DNA from: Syncephalis fuscata | Taxonomy: Eukaryota; Zoopagomycota; Zoopagomycetes; Zoopagales; Piptocephalidaceae | Reading direction: 5' to 3' | Length of the DNA: 64,000 bases | Assembly: GCA_025786725.1 (NCBI GenBank) | Contig: JAHLTZ010000033.1 | Location: 1 to 64,000, forward strand | Shown here: positions 11,835-22,628 of the stretch, one piece after another | Position numbering within the stretch: position 1 is the first letter of the stretch | How the letters are laid out: each line of letters starts with the position of its first letter | Notes under the pieces: generated by a model | Databases searched by the model: none | What the model was told of the DNA's origin: nothing | What the model saw: only the letters and a program-made list of their open reading frames with translations | Position numbers and translations under genes: made by a program

Positions 11835-14546
11835 ACATGATGACGGGTGGTGTCGTATTAGTAGAGAATATGAGGGATGGTAGAGCGAAGTGACAATTGA
11901 GGATTAAACACTTAATATGATTGTTTACACTCCCATTTAGTAATACAGAAATGAAAAAAGTCTACTTGTTTATTAATGCTATTTAGTTTGTAGTAGTTAT
12001 AATAAACGTTCGGGCTTCGCCCCTAAATACCATTAGAACCACGCCCAATACCACAAGTAGAAATGATTGTTTGGTTATTTACCCATCACTTTATTCATCA
12101 ATGTTATGTTTATAGATAGCTGTTATTGATTGGTTGCTATCCTTTATGCTTGGCATTCTTTAAAGACAGTAAAATAGCATTGATTAATGGTTCTTTGTTG
12201 GATTAAATAGCCATTTACGTGTGAATTGTATAGACTTTATTGGTTGTTTTTAAACCGAATATCTTAGCTTGTACATCCTATAGTAATAAAGATTTAGTAA
12301 CTATAATTACAATATAATACTATGGAAATTAGAGAAATAGAATATTAATGCCAAATACTATTACTTTTGCTGTCTATTACTTTGCATTATTAATGCTTAG
12401 ATATGGATTTAACAATCATTAATTATTACTTAATACCTGGCAATGCTTAAATAAATTGTGTGCTATATTATAGATAAAATCAGAAGTATTTTATTGGTTA
12501 TTGCTATTTTAGAATATTATACCTGTATTATTAATGGCGCTAAAAGAATCTGGTAATAATCCGGTTTATTTTTATTAATATGTACTAAGCATAATTGGAT
12601 CAACACCAATAATACTATTATGGCCATGGGATGGGAGTCATATAATTGTCTCTACTATAGAATGCGACAACCATTCATTTCCTGTTTTGTAAAACAAAAA
12701 CTTGATTACAATTGCATTAATAATAATATGCTAATACAAACAGTAACATTGTTATAGCTATTAATATCATTAATGTACAACTTGAGGCTGCTAATATTGA
12801 TGGCAACTATATATAATTAATACGCACTCCTCCATTACTGATAATAATAGCTCAAATGAAACACTTATGCATAAACTATGCATTGTCCTTTTTCCTCACT
12901 CTCACCTTTTCATCCCTTCACTGTTGCCACCACCACTCCTTCCCTCGTCCACTAAGGCGGTGAAGGTAGCAAAAACGAAGTACTAGTCTTGTCGGGTCGT
13001 CAAAAATATTAGTCAAACATAATAAGTCCTTATTTTATTGTGCGCTCTTACCTAATGAAAATACATTGTCTTTGCAGGTCGTCTCATCGCATACCTAAGA
13101 ACCAACAGGTATCGTTGGTTAGAAGATAGATTATTTGATAACCACTGTTGTTGTTGATTGATAGCCGATGACATACAGTATCAGGCACAGCATAAGCGAT
13201 AGACCAGGCTTTGGCTGAGTGGAATTGTGGCCCATTTGACCATTCTGGTGTTTGAAAACATCACTGCCGTCAAGACGAATAAATAGCAATTTGCTTTTAA
13301 TTTCCCAATAGTTAATTCCTCATATTCACTCACTCACTCACTCACACTAGTCTCACTACTCACATTATTTACACTATTCACACTATTCACAGCATTTGAT
13401 TGAAATCGTGGCTCAAATTACAAGGTAAATATGGCAATGATGGTTATCTCTACTGGATACAGTGAATATCTATATTACTTTTATCGGTTGCTGAGGTTAA
13501 GTGACGCGTGTGGCTTGCCCTTTTCATATACCCGTTTATTCCGATCAATAAGCGCTCGCGCAATTCAAATGGGTGGTTGCACGCTCCGCACTTTTCTTTT
13601 TCTATACTCACCTCTTCTCCTTGCTTGTTTCGCACGATGACGTGTTCACTGCTTTTATTGCCTGTATACGGCTACCAATATCGCCGCGGTCCTCTATAAA
13701 ACGACCGCTACACACCTCACCGTTTGTTCTGCATTACCTTAACTTTACCTGATACCTTGTTTTATTCATACTTGCCTATTTCTACGGCAAACCAATCCAG
13801 CTTTCAATAACCAGTTGCAATACTTGACTCATATCGTTGATAACTCTACTTGCTCGTTGCTTCTCCTCACTCTTGTTCTTTATCCATTGGATCTACTGCT
13901 GTTACTTACTCTAGTAACATCGATACGAACAAACAAGCTGATTCCATGCGTCGTTTGTCGAGTGATCGTTGTGCCGAGTCCAGCCGGCTTTTCATAAAAC
14001 CTTTTGTCGTGCATCCGACGGGACGCTAGACCGACGTTGTCAGCGCCCACTAGCACCACGGCCTCCGAAACCGCTAAGCAGTCCGTTGTTGTTGCGGTAG
14101 TGCCGGCTGCTATTGCTGCCTACCGGTACTTCTCTGGCCCTCCTCCCTGGCCCTGCTGCCGCTGCTTACACGCGTAAACATACACGCTTGCCTACATTAA
14201 CTATCTTTTCTTTCCATTGCTTGCCTACTGACGTGGACTTGACGAAAGACCACTGCTTCACTACTGCTACTTCTTGCCTGCCGTTTTGCGCTTCGCATAC
14301 TATCGGCATAACTTGCACCTGCCCTAGCGGTCCACACACGTCTGCCTGCGTGTGTACGCTTGTTTGCGGGTACCTTTCTTCATATTCTATCTGACGGTGC
14401 TTATTGTGCGCAATCTACACCATTAATCATCGCCTACAATCTAACTATATTTCTATTACAATATCGCTGATTTTACTTTGATTGTTTTTGCAGGTATTAT
14501 TAGGATACCAGTCATTTAACCAAGAACTATTTTATTCGTTTTCAAG
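11835..14546 (+). promoter_or_regulatory. long upstream/leader region of the ODC-like gene
   Basis: A 2.7-kb region without a supported gene. A (CACT)n tract lies at about 13,326-13,346. From about 13,500 to 14,400 the DNA becomes pyrimidine-rich on the plus strand and clearly richer in GC than its surroundings. A good 3' splice site (TTTTTGCAG at 14,493) lies 54 bp before the ATG, so the mRNA probably has a spliced 5' leader; the donor was not identified. Short upstream open frames occur. ODC leaders in other eukaryotes control translation; whether this one does is unknown. Confidence 0.5.
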
Positions 14547-16259
14547 ATGCCTTTTGTTGAGGGAAGATTTTCATTGAACGCTGCTGAGGATGTTGAATCG
14601 ACCAACACATCTCATACTGCGACTGCAATTGTTGCTGCCAATGGTGGCATTGGCAAACAGTCGGTCTACATTGGCAACAATGCAGCCCAACTACCGATTA
14701 CTCCTCCTATTATGCCATTAGCCTTCGATGCGGCTACCAGTAACACTATTGATTTGTCAATGCCTATGGGCAATTTAGCTCCCCTTCCGGCCACGACGGC
14801 TTTGCTGTCAGCCCCACCACCACGTATGTCTGTTGATGATGCGTTGCGTCATCAGCTGGCCAACATCGAGTTTACTGGTGCCGAAGGTAATGCCTTTTTT
14901 ATTGCTGACGTGGCTCATTTACATAGACAGCACCAGACTTGGACAAATGAACTACCACAAGTTCATCCTTACTATGCAGTTAAATGCAATCCTTCGCCAC
15001 TAGTTATACAAACTCTAGCTTCATTGGGCGTTAACTTTGACTGTGCTTCAAAAATGGAAATCCAGTCTGTTTTAGAAGCTGGCGTGTCACCAGATCGCAT
15101 CATCTATGCCAATCCGTGCAAGCAACTGTCGCATATCCACTATGCAGTTGCTAATAATGTACGTATGATGACGTTTGATAACGCAGACGAACTTCATAAA
15201 ATGTATCGTGTTAATCGAGATATCAAAATGATTCTTCGTATTCTAGTCGATGATAGTAAGAGCTTCTGTCAATTAGGACTTAAGTTTGGCGCTCCTATGG
15301 AGTCGATTGAATCATTGTTGGCTGTAGCACGTGATCTTAATGTTCACTTGGCTGGCGTTAGTTTCCATGTAGGCAGTGGATGCTATGATGCCGAAGCCTT
15401 TGGCAGTGCTGTCCAGCGAGCCAAGACGGTCTTTGACTTGGCTCCGCTTTATGGACATAACGATATGCGTATTCTTGATGTTGGAGGCGGCTTTCCTGGC
15501 TCCAAGCTTGCCGATATTAAGTTTGAGCAAATTGCTGGTATATTACGTACCGCTCTTAGCGAATATTTCCCGATTGATTCGGGTATTCAGCTTATTGCCG
15601 AACCTGGCCGTTACTTTGTTGAAAATGCATTTACATTGGCCGTTAACGTTATTGCTCGACGTGTTATCTATGACGACAAGCCAGAAGGAGAGGATGGTGT
15701 GGTAACCGATAGTATGACCAACGATAACGGCAATAGCAAACCACCATCTTACATGTACTACATTAACGATAGCATGTACGGCTCATTCAACTGCATCATG
15801 TTCGATCATGTTATTATGAAGACACCGGGCCTATTGATGCATAAAGGCCAATTTCATGGCCGTGACCATCCACACCAACGTCCAGAGTATCTGGTCAACC
15901 GTGAGACGCCGACTTTGCCGCTTATAGGCTTCAGTGGCTCGAATGATGATAGTGTCGAACTGTCAACACCAAACGAGGCGATGTCGGTAGAAGGGGCACT
16001 TATGACCGCATCGCCAATGCCTCCCGGCTATCGCTGTAGCATTTGGGGTCACACTTTGGATTCAATTGACCGCATTAATCCACAATGCGTATTACCCGAA
16101 CTCCGTGTTGGTGACTGGCTACGCTACGACGGTATGGGTGCCTATACACTATGTGGAGCCTCTCAATTCAACGGCTTTAAGCAAAGTCGGGTCATCTACA
16201 TTGATACTACTGACACTTGCTCGCACACAGTAGCGACCGAGAGCGGCAACATTTACTAG
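14547..16259 (+). CDS. ornithine decarboxylase-like protein lacking the active-site Cys
   Basis: A single-exon 570-residue protein of PLP fold-type III (eukaryotic ODC), which normally makes putrescine from ornithine. Visible motifs are the PLP-lysine loop YAVKCNPSP (Lys146), FGAP, GVSFHVGSGC, the glycine loop ILDVGGGFPG, AEPGRYFVENA and YYINDSMYGSFNC. The canonical WGPTCD segment, whose Cys donates the proton after decarboxylation at the dimer interface, reads WGHTLDSIDRI here, so Pro becomes His and the catalytic Cys becomes Leu504. The protein is longer than usual fungal ODCs: an N-terminal extension of about 90 residues and a long insert after DHVIMKTPG. The frame is intact, so this is not simple decay. 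It may be an ODC with changed chemistry or an ODC-like regulatory paralog. Confidence 0.9.
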   Translation: MPFVEGRFSLNAAEDVESTNTSHTATAIVAANGGIGKQSVYIGNNAAQLPITPPIMPLAFDAATSNTIDLSMPMGNLAPLPATTALLSAPPPRMSVDDALRHQLANIEFTGAEGNAFFIADVAHLHRQHQTWTNELPQVHPYYAVKCNPSPLVIQTLASLGVNFDCASKMEIQSVLEAGVSPDRIIYANPCKQLSHIHYAVANNVRMMTFDNADELHKMYRVNRDIKMILRILVDDSKSFCQLGLKFGAPMESIESLLAVARDLNVHLAGVSFHVGSGCYDAEAFGSAVQRAKTVFDLAPLYGHNDMRILDVGGGFPGSKLADIKFEQIAGILRTALSEYFPIDSGIQLIAEPGRYFVENAFTLAVNVIARRVIYDDKPEGEDGVVTDSMTNDNGNSKPPSYMYYINDSMYGSFNCIMFDHVIMKTPGLLMHKGQFHGRDHPHQRPEYLVNRETPTLPLIGFSGSNDDSVELSTPNEAMSVEGALMTASPMPPGYRCSIWGHTLDSIDRINPQCVLPELRVGDWLRYDGMGAYTLCGASQFNGFKQSRVIYIDTTDTCSHTVATESGNIY

Positions 16260-16644
16260 TACGTTTAGAACAATACTACGTTGGCTGCCTTAATTTTTGA
16301 CCAATATTTTTATGCAAATCCATACATGAATAAAGCATGTGATTATAATATTAAGTTTCTATTGTTTCTACAAACACGTTCTTTATTACTTTTATTGGAA
16401 AGAAAAGGGAAACAGCTATTGTACAACCATGTATAGTGGTCATTGAAGTTAACATGACGTTATTACCTGTGTATTCAAGTGACAATAATAACAGCAAATA
16501 GACAATAGGCATTGAATACATTACACTTATTAGATGGATTGAAGTAACATTTTATTTAGCCATCACATCATCACATTTATTGTTTGTTTGGTTGTCAAAT
16601 GAGCAACATTTACATACTTGAACTGCACATTTGTTTATTGACAT
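16260..16644. other. 3' flank of the ODC-like gene with repeat fragment
   Basis: An AATAAAGC-type signal occurs shortly after the stop (about 16,329). Positions 16,540-16,600 are the inverted match of 8,020-8,080 (shared core CCAAACAAACAATAAATGTG), a fragment of the old foldback family sitting right beside LTR-like copy 2. Confidence 0.55.
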
Positions 16645-17208
16645 TGTTACGCTTCTAGTTTTAGAAATCGCAACTTAGATGACCAAGCAACACCTTTCCT
16701 GTTGCTATCCTATAACGCTAATTTCTGATGCTTATTAACGCTTACCTTAACGCTCAGAATACAATGTGTTATTTGGTTGTATTGCTTTTATAATAAAATT
16801 ATTCCTTATTGGTCATTAATTACCACAGTTTAACTATAATAAACTGAATAACTTGTATGACACTAAGTAGAAATAATATTGGACTAGAAACTTGATTATT
16901 CTTTATTGATATTGAATAAAGCTATCATTATATAGTAAACATAACTAGTAATAGAACTTGAATGCCTTGTAGTATTTCATCATTAGCGCAGCATATTAGT
17001 TCAGGGACTGCTCATATGCTTACAACTAACAAGTAGCTACTCGTTATATTGTCGTAATAGCATTTGTTACTAGTAATCGGTACTAATATCCGATAGATAT
17101 ATTATTTTTGTGATCAATCACATGCGACTTTAACTGGTGACCCATCACACGATATATCACTTAGGCACACTTCCACAAGACCCTGTCCGGAATATCAGAA
17201 CAGTAACA
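16645..17208. mobile_element. solo-LTR-like repeat, copy 2
   Basis: A 564-bp block almost identical to 11,270-11,834 and in the same orientation, with the same TGTTACG start and CAGTAACA end. Small differences include CACCTTTCC against CACCTTATCC and TAACTAGTAATAG against TAACTAAATAG. The two copies bracket the ODC-like gene at about 5.4 kb spacing. Confidence 0.75.
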
Positions 17209-17572
17209 GTGTCATTATGATGATAGTATTGATTTTTGGTATTGCATTGTCATGGATAAGACAACTAACTAATTAATAAAATAAATAAGATAATGATAGC
17301 ATACTGTTAATATTCTACTTGGAGTAAAATAATAAGTATGGTGTCAGCGTTGCACTAATCAAATAACCTATAATAAAGCTTTTTAGTGGTTGATGATGCT
17401 TGTATTATATTCAGTTGAAATAGAGTTTGGGTTCATATCTTTTATTTCCAAAAAAATATGAAGCTCAAAGTAAAATCGTTCCAAAATGTGATTTATGAGC
17501 ATTTTGTGTATGTTTTGCTAGTAGTATTATCTTTAAACTTTTAATGCTATACAATTTATTTACTTGCCTGGA

Positions 17573-18163
17573 TCAATAACTAGTGGCTGTATTGATGTAA
17601 AAGCAATTATACTCCAAATTATCAAGTTTGGCTTTGCTTTTTAAAACTGGCAATAAATTGTGTTGTTTTATATAAAACAAAATAAAAGCTCAGTTATTGT
17701 AATATTAATGTAATTCTGTACAAATCAGATCGAAGTCAAGGAATTACAAAAATGGGGCAAATAGATCATTAGCTCAAATGACAACCAAAAATAGCTACAA
17801 TATATCTATGAAACAACAGTGCATATTTGTGTTTTATAATTACACCAATCATACTTGACAAAGCGTAAATTTTAAATAGCCAAATGCAAATAGCATATGT
17901 AAAATAATCTACTATACAAATCACTAACAAACATAAAGATATAATTACTTACTGATTGCACTACATCTTATAAAGCAGCTAATTATAAATTTAAAGCACA
18001 TTAATTATTATAAATGTAATAAATTAATATTTAAAATCATTTGTATTTATTCTGTTATTTATATAAAACAACACAATTTATTGCCAGTTTTAAAAAGTAA
18101 AGCCAAACTTGATAATTTGGAATGTAATCGCTTTTACAGCAACACAGCCGCTAGTTGTTGAAT
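17573..18163. repeat. foldback element with arms of about 105 bp
   Basis: The stretch 17,575-17,680 (containing CCAAATTATCAAGTTTGGC and GGCAATAAATTGTGTTG) is the reverse complement of about 18,058-18,162 with around ten mismatches. The interior is AT-rich and non-coding, with weak further symmetry. It is the third inverted-repeat element in the first 18 kb. It ends about 370 bp before the prolyl-oligopeptidase-like gene. Confidence 0.75.
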
Positions 18164-18529
18164 TAAGCCGGTACAGAAACTGTGTAGTGTTACAAGTTTA
18201 CAGATAATATTTATGGCAGAATCATACACAGAATGCCTCTAAATCACACTTTATAATTGCTTAATATGGAATGTTACATATATTTTTAGATAGCGTTTCA
18301 AATGATAGTCAAATCATCCTTTGCAGGAATTATAAACAGGTAATTGTTACAGTAATACCGGTTGCATTGAGAACTGTTACATATTACAATTCAATTGCTT
18401 GTCCAATATCCTATTTAAATAAAGCAACAGTTTTTAATTTGCAAAACAACAACTCACTACCAACTACCATTAGGATTATTGATTAATCTATACTTTCGTA
18501 TCTTTAATATTCATTTAATTGTACCCACA

Positions 18530-21172
18530 ATGCATTCATCACTTTCTAAGCTACTTTTTGTGCTGGCACTAGCAATCAAATTGAATTTGCCTACTACAAG
18601 TAAGTCTTAAAACTTAAATACTATGTTTTATTGTAATTATTAACATGTACCGAATACTAGATAATTCTGGTAAAAACAATGGCTTAATTTTCGCAAAAGC
18701 TACGCCGCTTGATCTTGGCAATTCAATTCAATCCATCGTAGCAACAATTTCTGATACCGGTAATAAGGCTTTACCTGCCTTGAAGTCAGTAATTCCACTT
18801 GGGTCTACCAAGTCAAAGCAAGCTGCATCGGCAAGAAACACACCTTCAAAGTCAGGCCAGATCGATTGGGAATATCCTATTGTACGTCGTGACCAGTCTG
18901 TTGTCGAGACCATTCATGGCTATAAGATTGCCGATCCATACCGGTGGCTGGAAGATACTAAAAGCAATGAGACTAAGGTTAGATTTAGTCTAATTAGCTT
19001 TTAATAAAACTAACAAATAACTAGGCATTTGTCAAGGACCAGAACAAACTGACAGACTCTTACTTAAGCCGAAATAGCCAGCGCGATGCTTATACAAGCG
19101 CGTAGGTAGCATTAAATGCATTAGCAAAATAGCTATTAATTATCTATTGCATTATTAGAGTTACTAAACTATATGGCAGCGACTGGATGAGCACTCCAAT
19201 GAAAGCTGGCAATTATTACTTTACTTTTTATCAATATAATCTAGATAATCAAAGTATTTTGTATAAGCAGAAGTCATTGGATGCTGAAAAGACGGTCTTT
19301 CTTGATCCAAACCAGTGGGACAAGAATGGTGCTTTTTTTATCAATCAATACTTATTTTCTGATTCCGGAAAATATTTTGGCTATATTATTAGGAAAAGCG
19401 GCAGCGACTGGGGCACCATACGCGTACGTTGTGTTGAAGACAGCCCAAATTGCAAGGCTGGCCAGGATGCAATTGATGAAGTCAAGTGGACCAAGTTCTT
19501 CAACATTGCCTGGTCCCACGATGAGCTCGGCTTTTTTACACAGTAAGTTATAGCTATTATCCACATTGTTTATATTTATTTATTACAATTGATTAGCGTT
19601 ATCCAGAACCAAGTGGTAGCGACAAAGATACTGCACCGAGACAAGCAGCAGTGAAAATGCTAAAGTTTACTACCATCGTCTTGGTACACAACAGTCGAGC
19701 GATCAACTAATTGCTGAATATCCTGAAACTCCTACATATGACGTATTCGCTTCGACAAGCAATGATGGCCGCTGGCTAGTGGTAAAGTTACTGATAATAG
19801 TAGTAACGAAAAGGTATGGCTGGCTCGTATGGGTGAAGATGGAAGTGTGCCCAAAAATATTACATTAACAAGGTAGTGAATGATATGAATGGCTATTATA
19901 ATTAGTAGGTGACAATATACATATAGTTAATTTAGCTAAATCAATTTTATAGCATTGGCAATGCTGGAGATCGCTTTTATTTTAGTTCTGACAAGAATGC
20001 TCCTCGTTCTAAAGTTATTACATATGACATGGCAGCTCCAGAAAAGGGATTCATCGATTTGATTCCTCAGCATGGAAAAGACATTTTGAATAATGCATAT
20101 ATTGTAGAAGGTGATTATCTCTTGCTTGAATACATGAAAGATGTAAAAAGTGCTTTATCGATCCATCAGCTTAGCACTGGCAAAAAAATCCGTGATATAC
20201 CATTGCCTATTGGCTCAGTGAGCGACATTACAGCATATTCCAAACATACCGAAATATTCTTTTAATGAACTCTTTTTTAAGTCAAGGTACCATTTACCGT
20301 TATGACGTTAAATCAGATACACTATCTGTGGTAAATGAATTGAAAACGCCTGGATTCAATCCCGAGGAATTTGAAACACGCCAGGTATTGTTAAAGCAAA
20401 GACAGCGTAGAGTTTCCTATGTTATTACAGCACGCAAAGGAATTTCACTCGACAAAAGTCACCCAACTATTTTATTTAGTGACGGCAGTTTCTCTTATTC
20501 ACAAATGCCACAATTCAATACGCTATGGGGTGCTTTCCTCAAACATTTTAATGGCATTGTGGCTGTCGCGAATATACGCGGTGGTGGCGAATACGGCACC
20601 GAGTGGCATAAAAATGGTATGTTACAAAAGAAGCAAAACACTTTTGACGACTTCCAAAGTGCCGCCAAATATCTTTCTGAGCAAGGCTACACCAAACCGT
20701 CATTGCTAACACTTCAAGGTGACGGTGCTGGCGGCTTACTAGTTACCGCCACTGCTAATCAGGCGCCCGAATTGTTCGGATGCGGTCTAGCCAATTATGG
20801 TCTTACGGATATGCTACGATTTCACAAGTTTTCCGTTGGAGGTGCCTGGACAACGGAATTTGGCAATCCTGATGTTAAAAGTGATTTTGAATATTTATTA
20901 CGGTATTCTCCATTACACAATGCCAATGCCAACAAAACTTATCCAGCACTACTTTTAACACGCCAGATCAATTGGACCGTATATCACCATTAAATTCATA
21001 CAAGTTAGCTGCTGAACTTCAATATAAACTACCAAAGAATCCCAATCCACTGATGCTTCGTATTATTGAAAATTATGAAGTTGATGGAGAATCAACAACG
21101 GCTTGGATTACTCAAGTTGTGGATAGGCTTTCATTTATGGCAATATCTCTTAATCTAAAATGGCATGATTAA
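18530..21172 (+). CDS. secreted prolyl-oligopeptidase-like protein without catalytic triad (S9A pseudopeptidase or pseudogene)
   Basis: Exon 1 (18,530-18,599) encodes a signal peptide (MHSSLSKLLFVLALAIKLN). Further exons are about 18,661-18,977, 19,025-19,101, 19,159-19,542, 19,597-19,872 and 19,953-21,172. S9A features are strong: the PYRWLED N-terminus, beta-propeller, VANIRGGGEYGTEWHKNG, KKQNTFDDF, LFGC, DMLRFHKFSVGGAW and YSPLHN. The nucleophile motif GGSNGG reads GDGAGGLL (Ser to Gly), the HDDR motif reads QLDR (catalytic Asp to Leu) and the AGHG motif reads EVDG (His to Asp). About eight single-base losses in short homopolymers break the frame; three lie close together at 20,384-20,435 and cancel, leaving a garbled segment. 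The indels look like sequence error, while the triad changes are substitutions and cannot be. Confidence 0.85.
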
Positions 21173-22628
21173 GTAATAATCAAATGATTATCAAAATTAA
21201 TAAACACCGTTTAAATATAGCTGCTTATTATTTGATTAATAAGATGAAACTATTACAACGCAAATACAAGTGTATCATATTAAATTATACTAAATTGTAT
21301 TGTTTTTTAAATGTTATAGCATTCATTTTTACTATTTGGATATTCAATAACTTGGTGTTAAAGCTTAGCTATATCGATTACCAAATTGGCAATCCGGATT
21401 AATCACCAATACTATTATCATATGATTTGCATCGAATTATCAATACACTGTCGTGAATAAAACAACTGAATAATTAATAAAATAAAATAGAGATTAATAT
21501 TTTATTATAAGATGGGCAAATCATGTATGTATTTATAGTGAGCGTGTGCTACACAAGTATCTTAATATATTTATGACGAGCAATCTAAGAGATATTCTTA
21601 TTTTTAGACTCACGACAACGGTAATTATTTAATAATAGCTAATTACAGTTTGCTAACATAATTCATGTAAAAGTGATTAATTATCAGTAATTAATGTCAA
21701 GTAGCTAATTGTATTAAATAACTAATCATTGCTTTAATGCATTTTCAATTAGTAAATTGACTAACAATTCTAATACGAACTAATCAGCCAGCTATTAATT
21801 AAACAACACTACTGATATTAAATATTATATGTGCTAGACAGGCGAATAACTAGTATATAAAAGCACTTTAAATAAAAGCTACTACAATAATATGAGTATT
21901 GAATTAAATGCAATATATAGATGGGTTAGAAATGTTGTATATTATTTACTATAGAAGAATCATGGTGCATTTCTACAGCTAGTTGATCATAATTGCAAAG
22001 TATAAATACATTAACAATAATATTTATGAACCATTTCTTTAATTGCTTTGTTTATATCTATTATTATTAATCAGCCTATTAGTTAACAGTTTAATATAAT
22101 TTGGTGCCAAATAATTATGTTTATAATATTTACACGATTGCATTAGACATTTATTCTAGTAAATATAAGGCTGAAGTGATAAACAATATTAATATAGATT
22201 TTGATTCAGTTCACTGTTTGTATGTGCGTATACGTCTACACACTACAATTTCATTGCAAGTATTTATACATTTACTTGGTTATTTATTTGAATTTATATA
22301 ACTATAATAGAAGCTACAATTCATGCAAATAAAACAAATAAAATAGCAATAATTTGAACGCGCAATCTACGCTAGGTCATGACTCCGATACTGGTTACAC
22401 TTGACATATTCTCACAAAACTACAAACCATTGGCCATATATCGTTGCGGCCTTAGCCATAACAAATTTCCAAAGTTATTGTTTTTGATATTCAAAATACT
22501 TATAGGCTTCGTAAACAAACTTTTTATTTATTTCATATAACTAACAAAAGCAGACAATAAGAGCGTGGCAGAACATAGCAAAACTAATATTGTTTATTAT
22601 AGTCACTAAAGTTATTGCAGCAATAACA
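21173..22628. other. AT-rich intergenic region
   Basis: No gene is seen. The stretch 21,615-21,730 (TAATTATTTAATAATAGCTAATTA and neighbours) weakly resembles the outer arms of the foldback element at 10,488-11,056 and may be a decayed relative. Confidence 0.4.

Noticed and set aside
14113-14394. 93-codon frame in the ODC upstream region
   Set aside because: Composition looks like translated pyrimidine-rich leader or intron sequence; a 3' splice site downstream suggests much of it is removed or untranslated.
11270-17208. intact LTR retrotransposon bounded by the two LTR-like repeats
   Set aside because: No gag, protease, reverse transcriptase or integrase sequence lies between them and the outer flanks show no target duplication; they are better seen as solo LTR-like copies.
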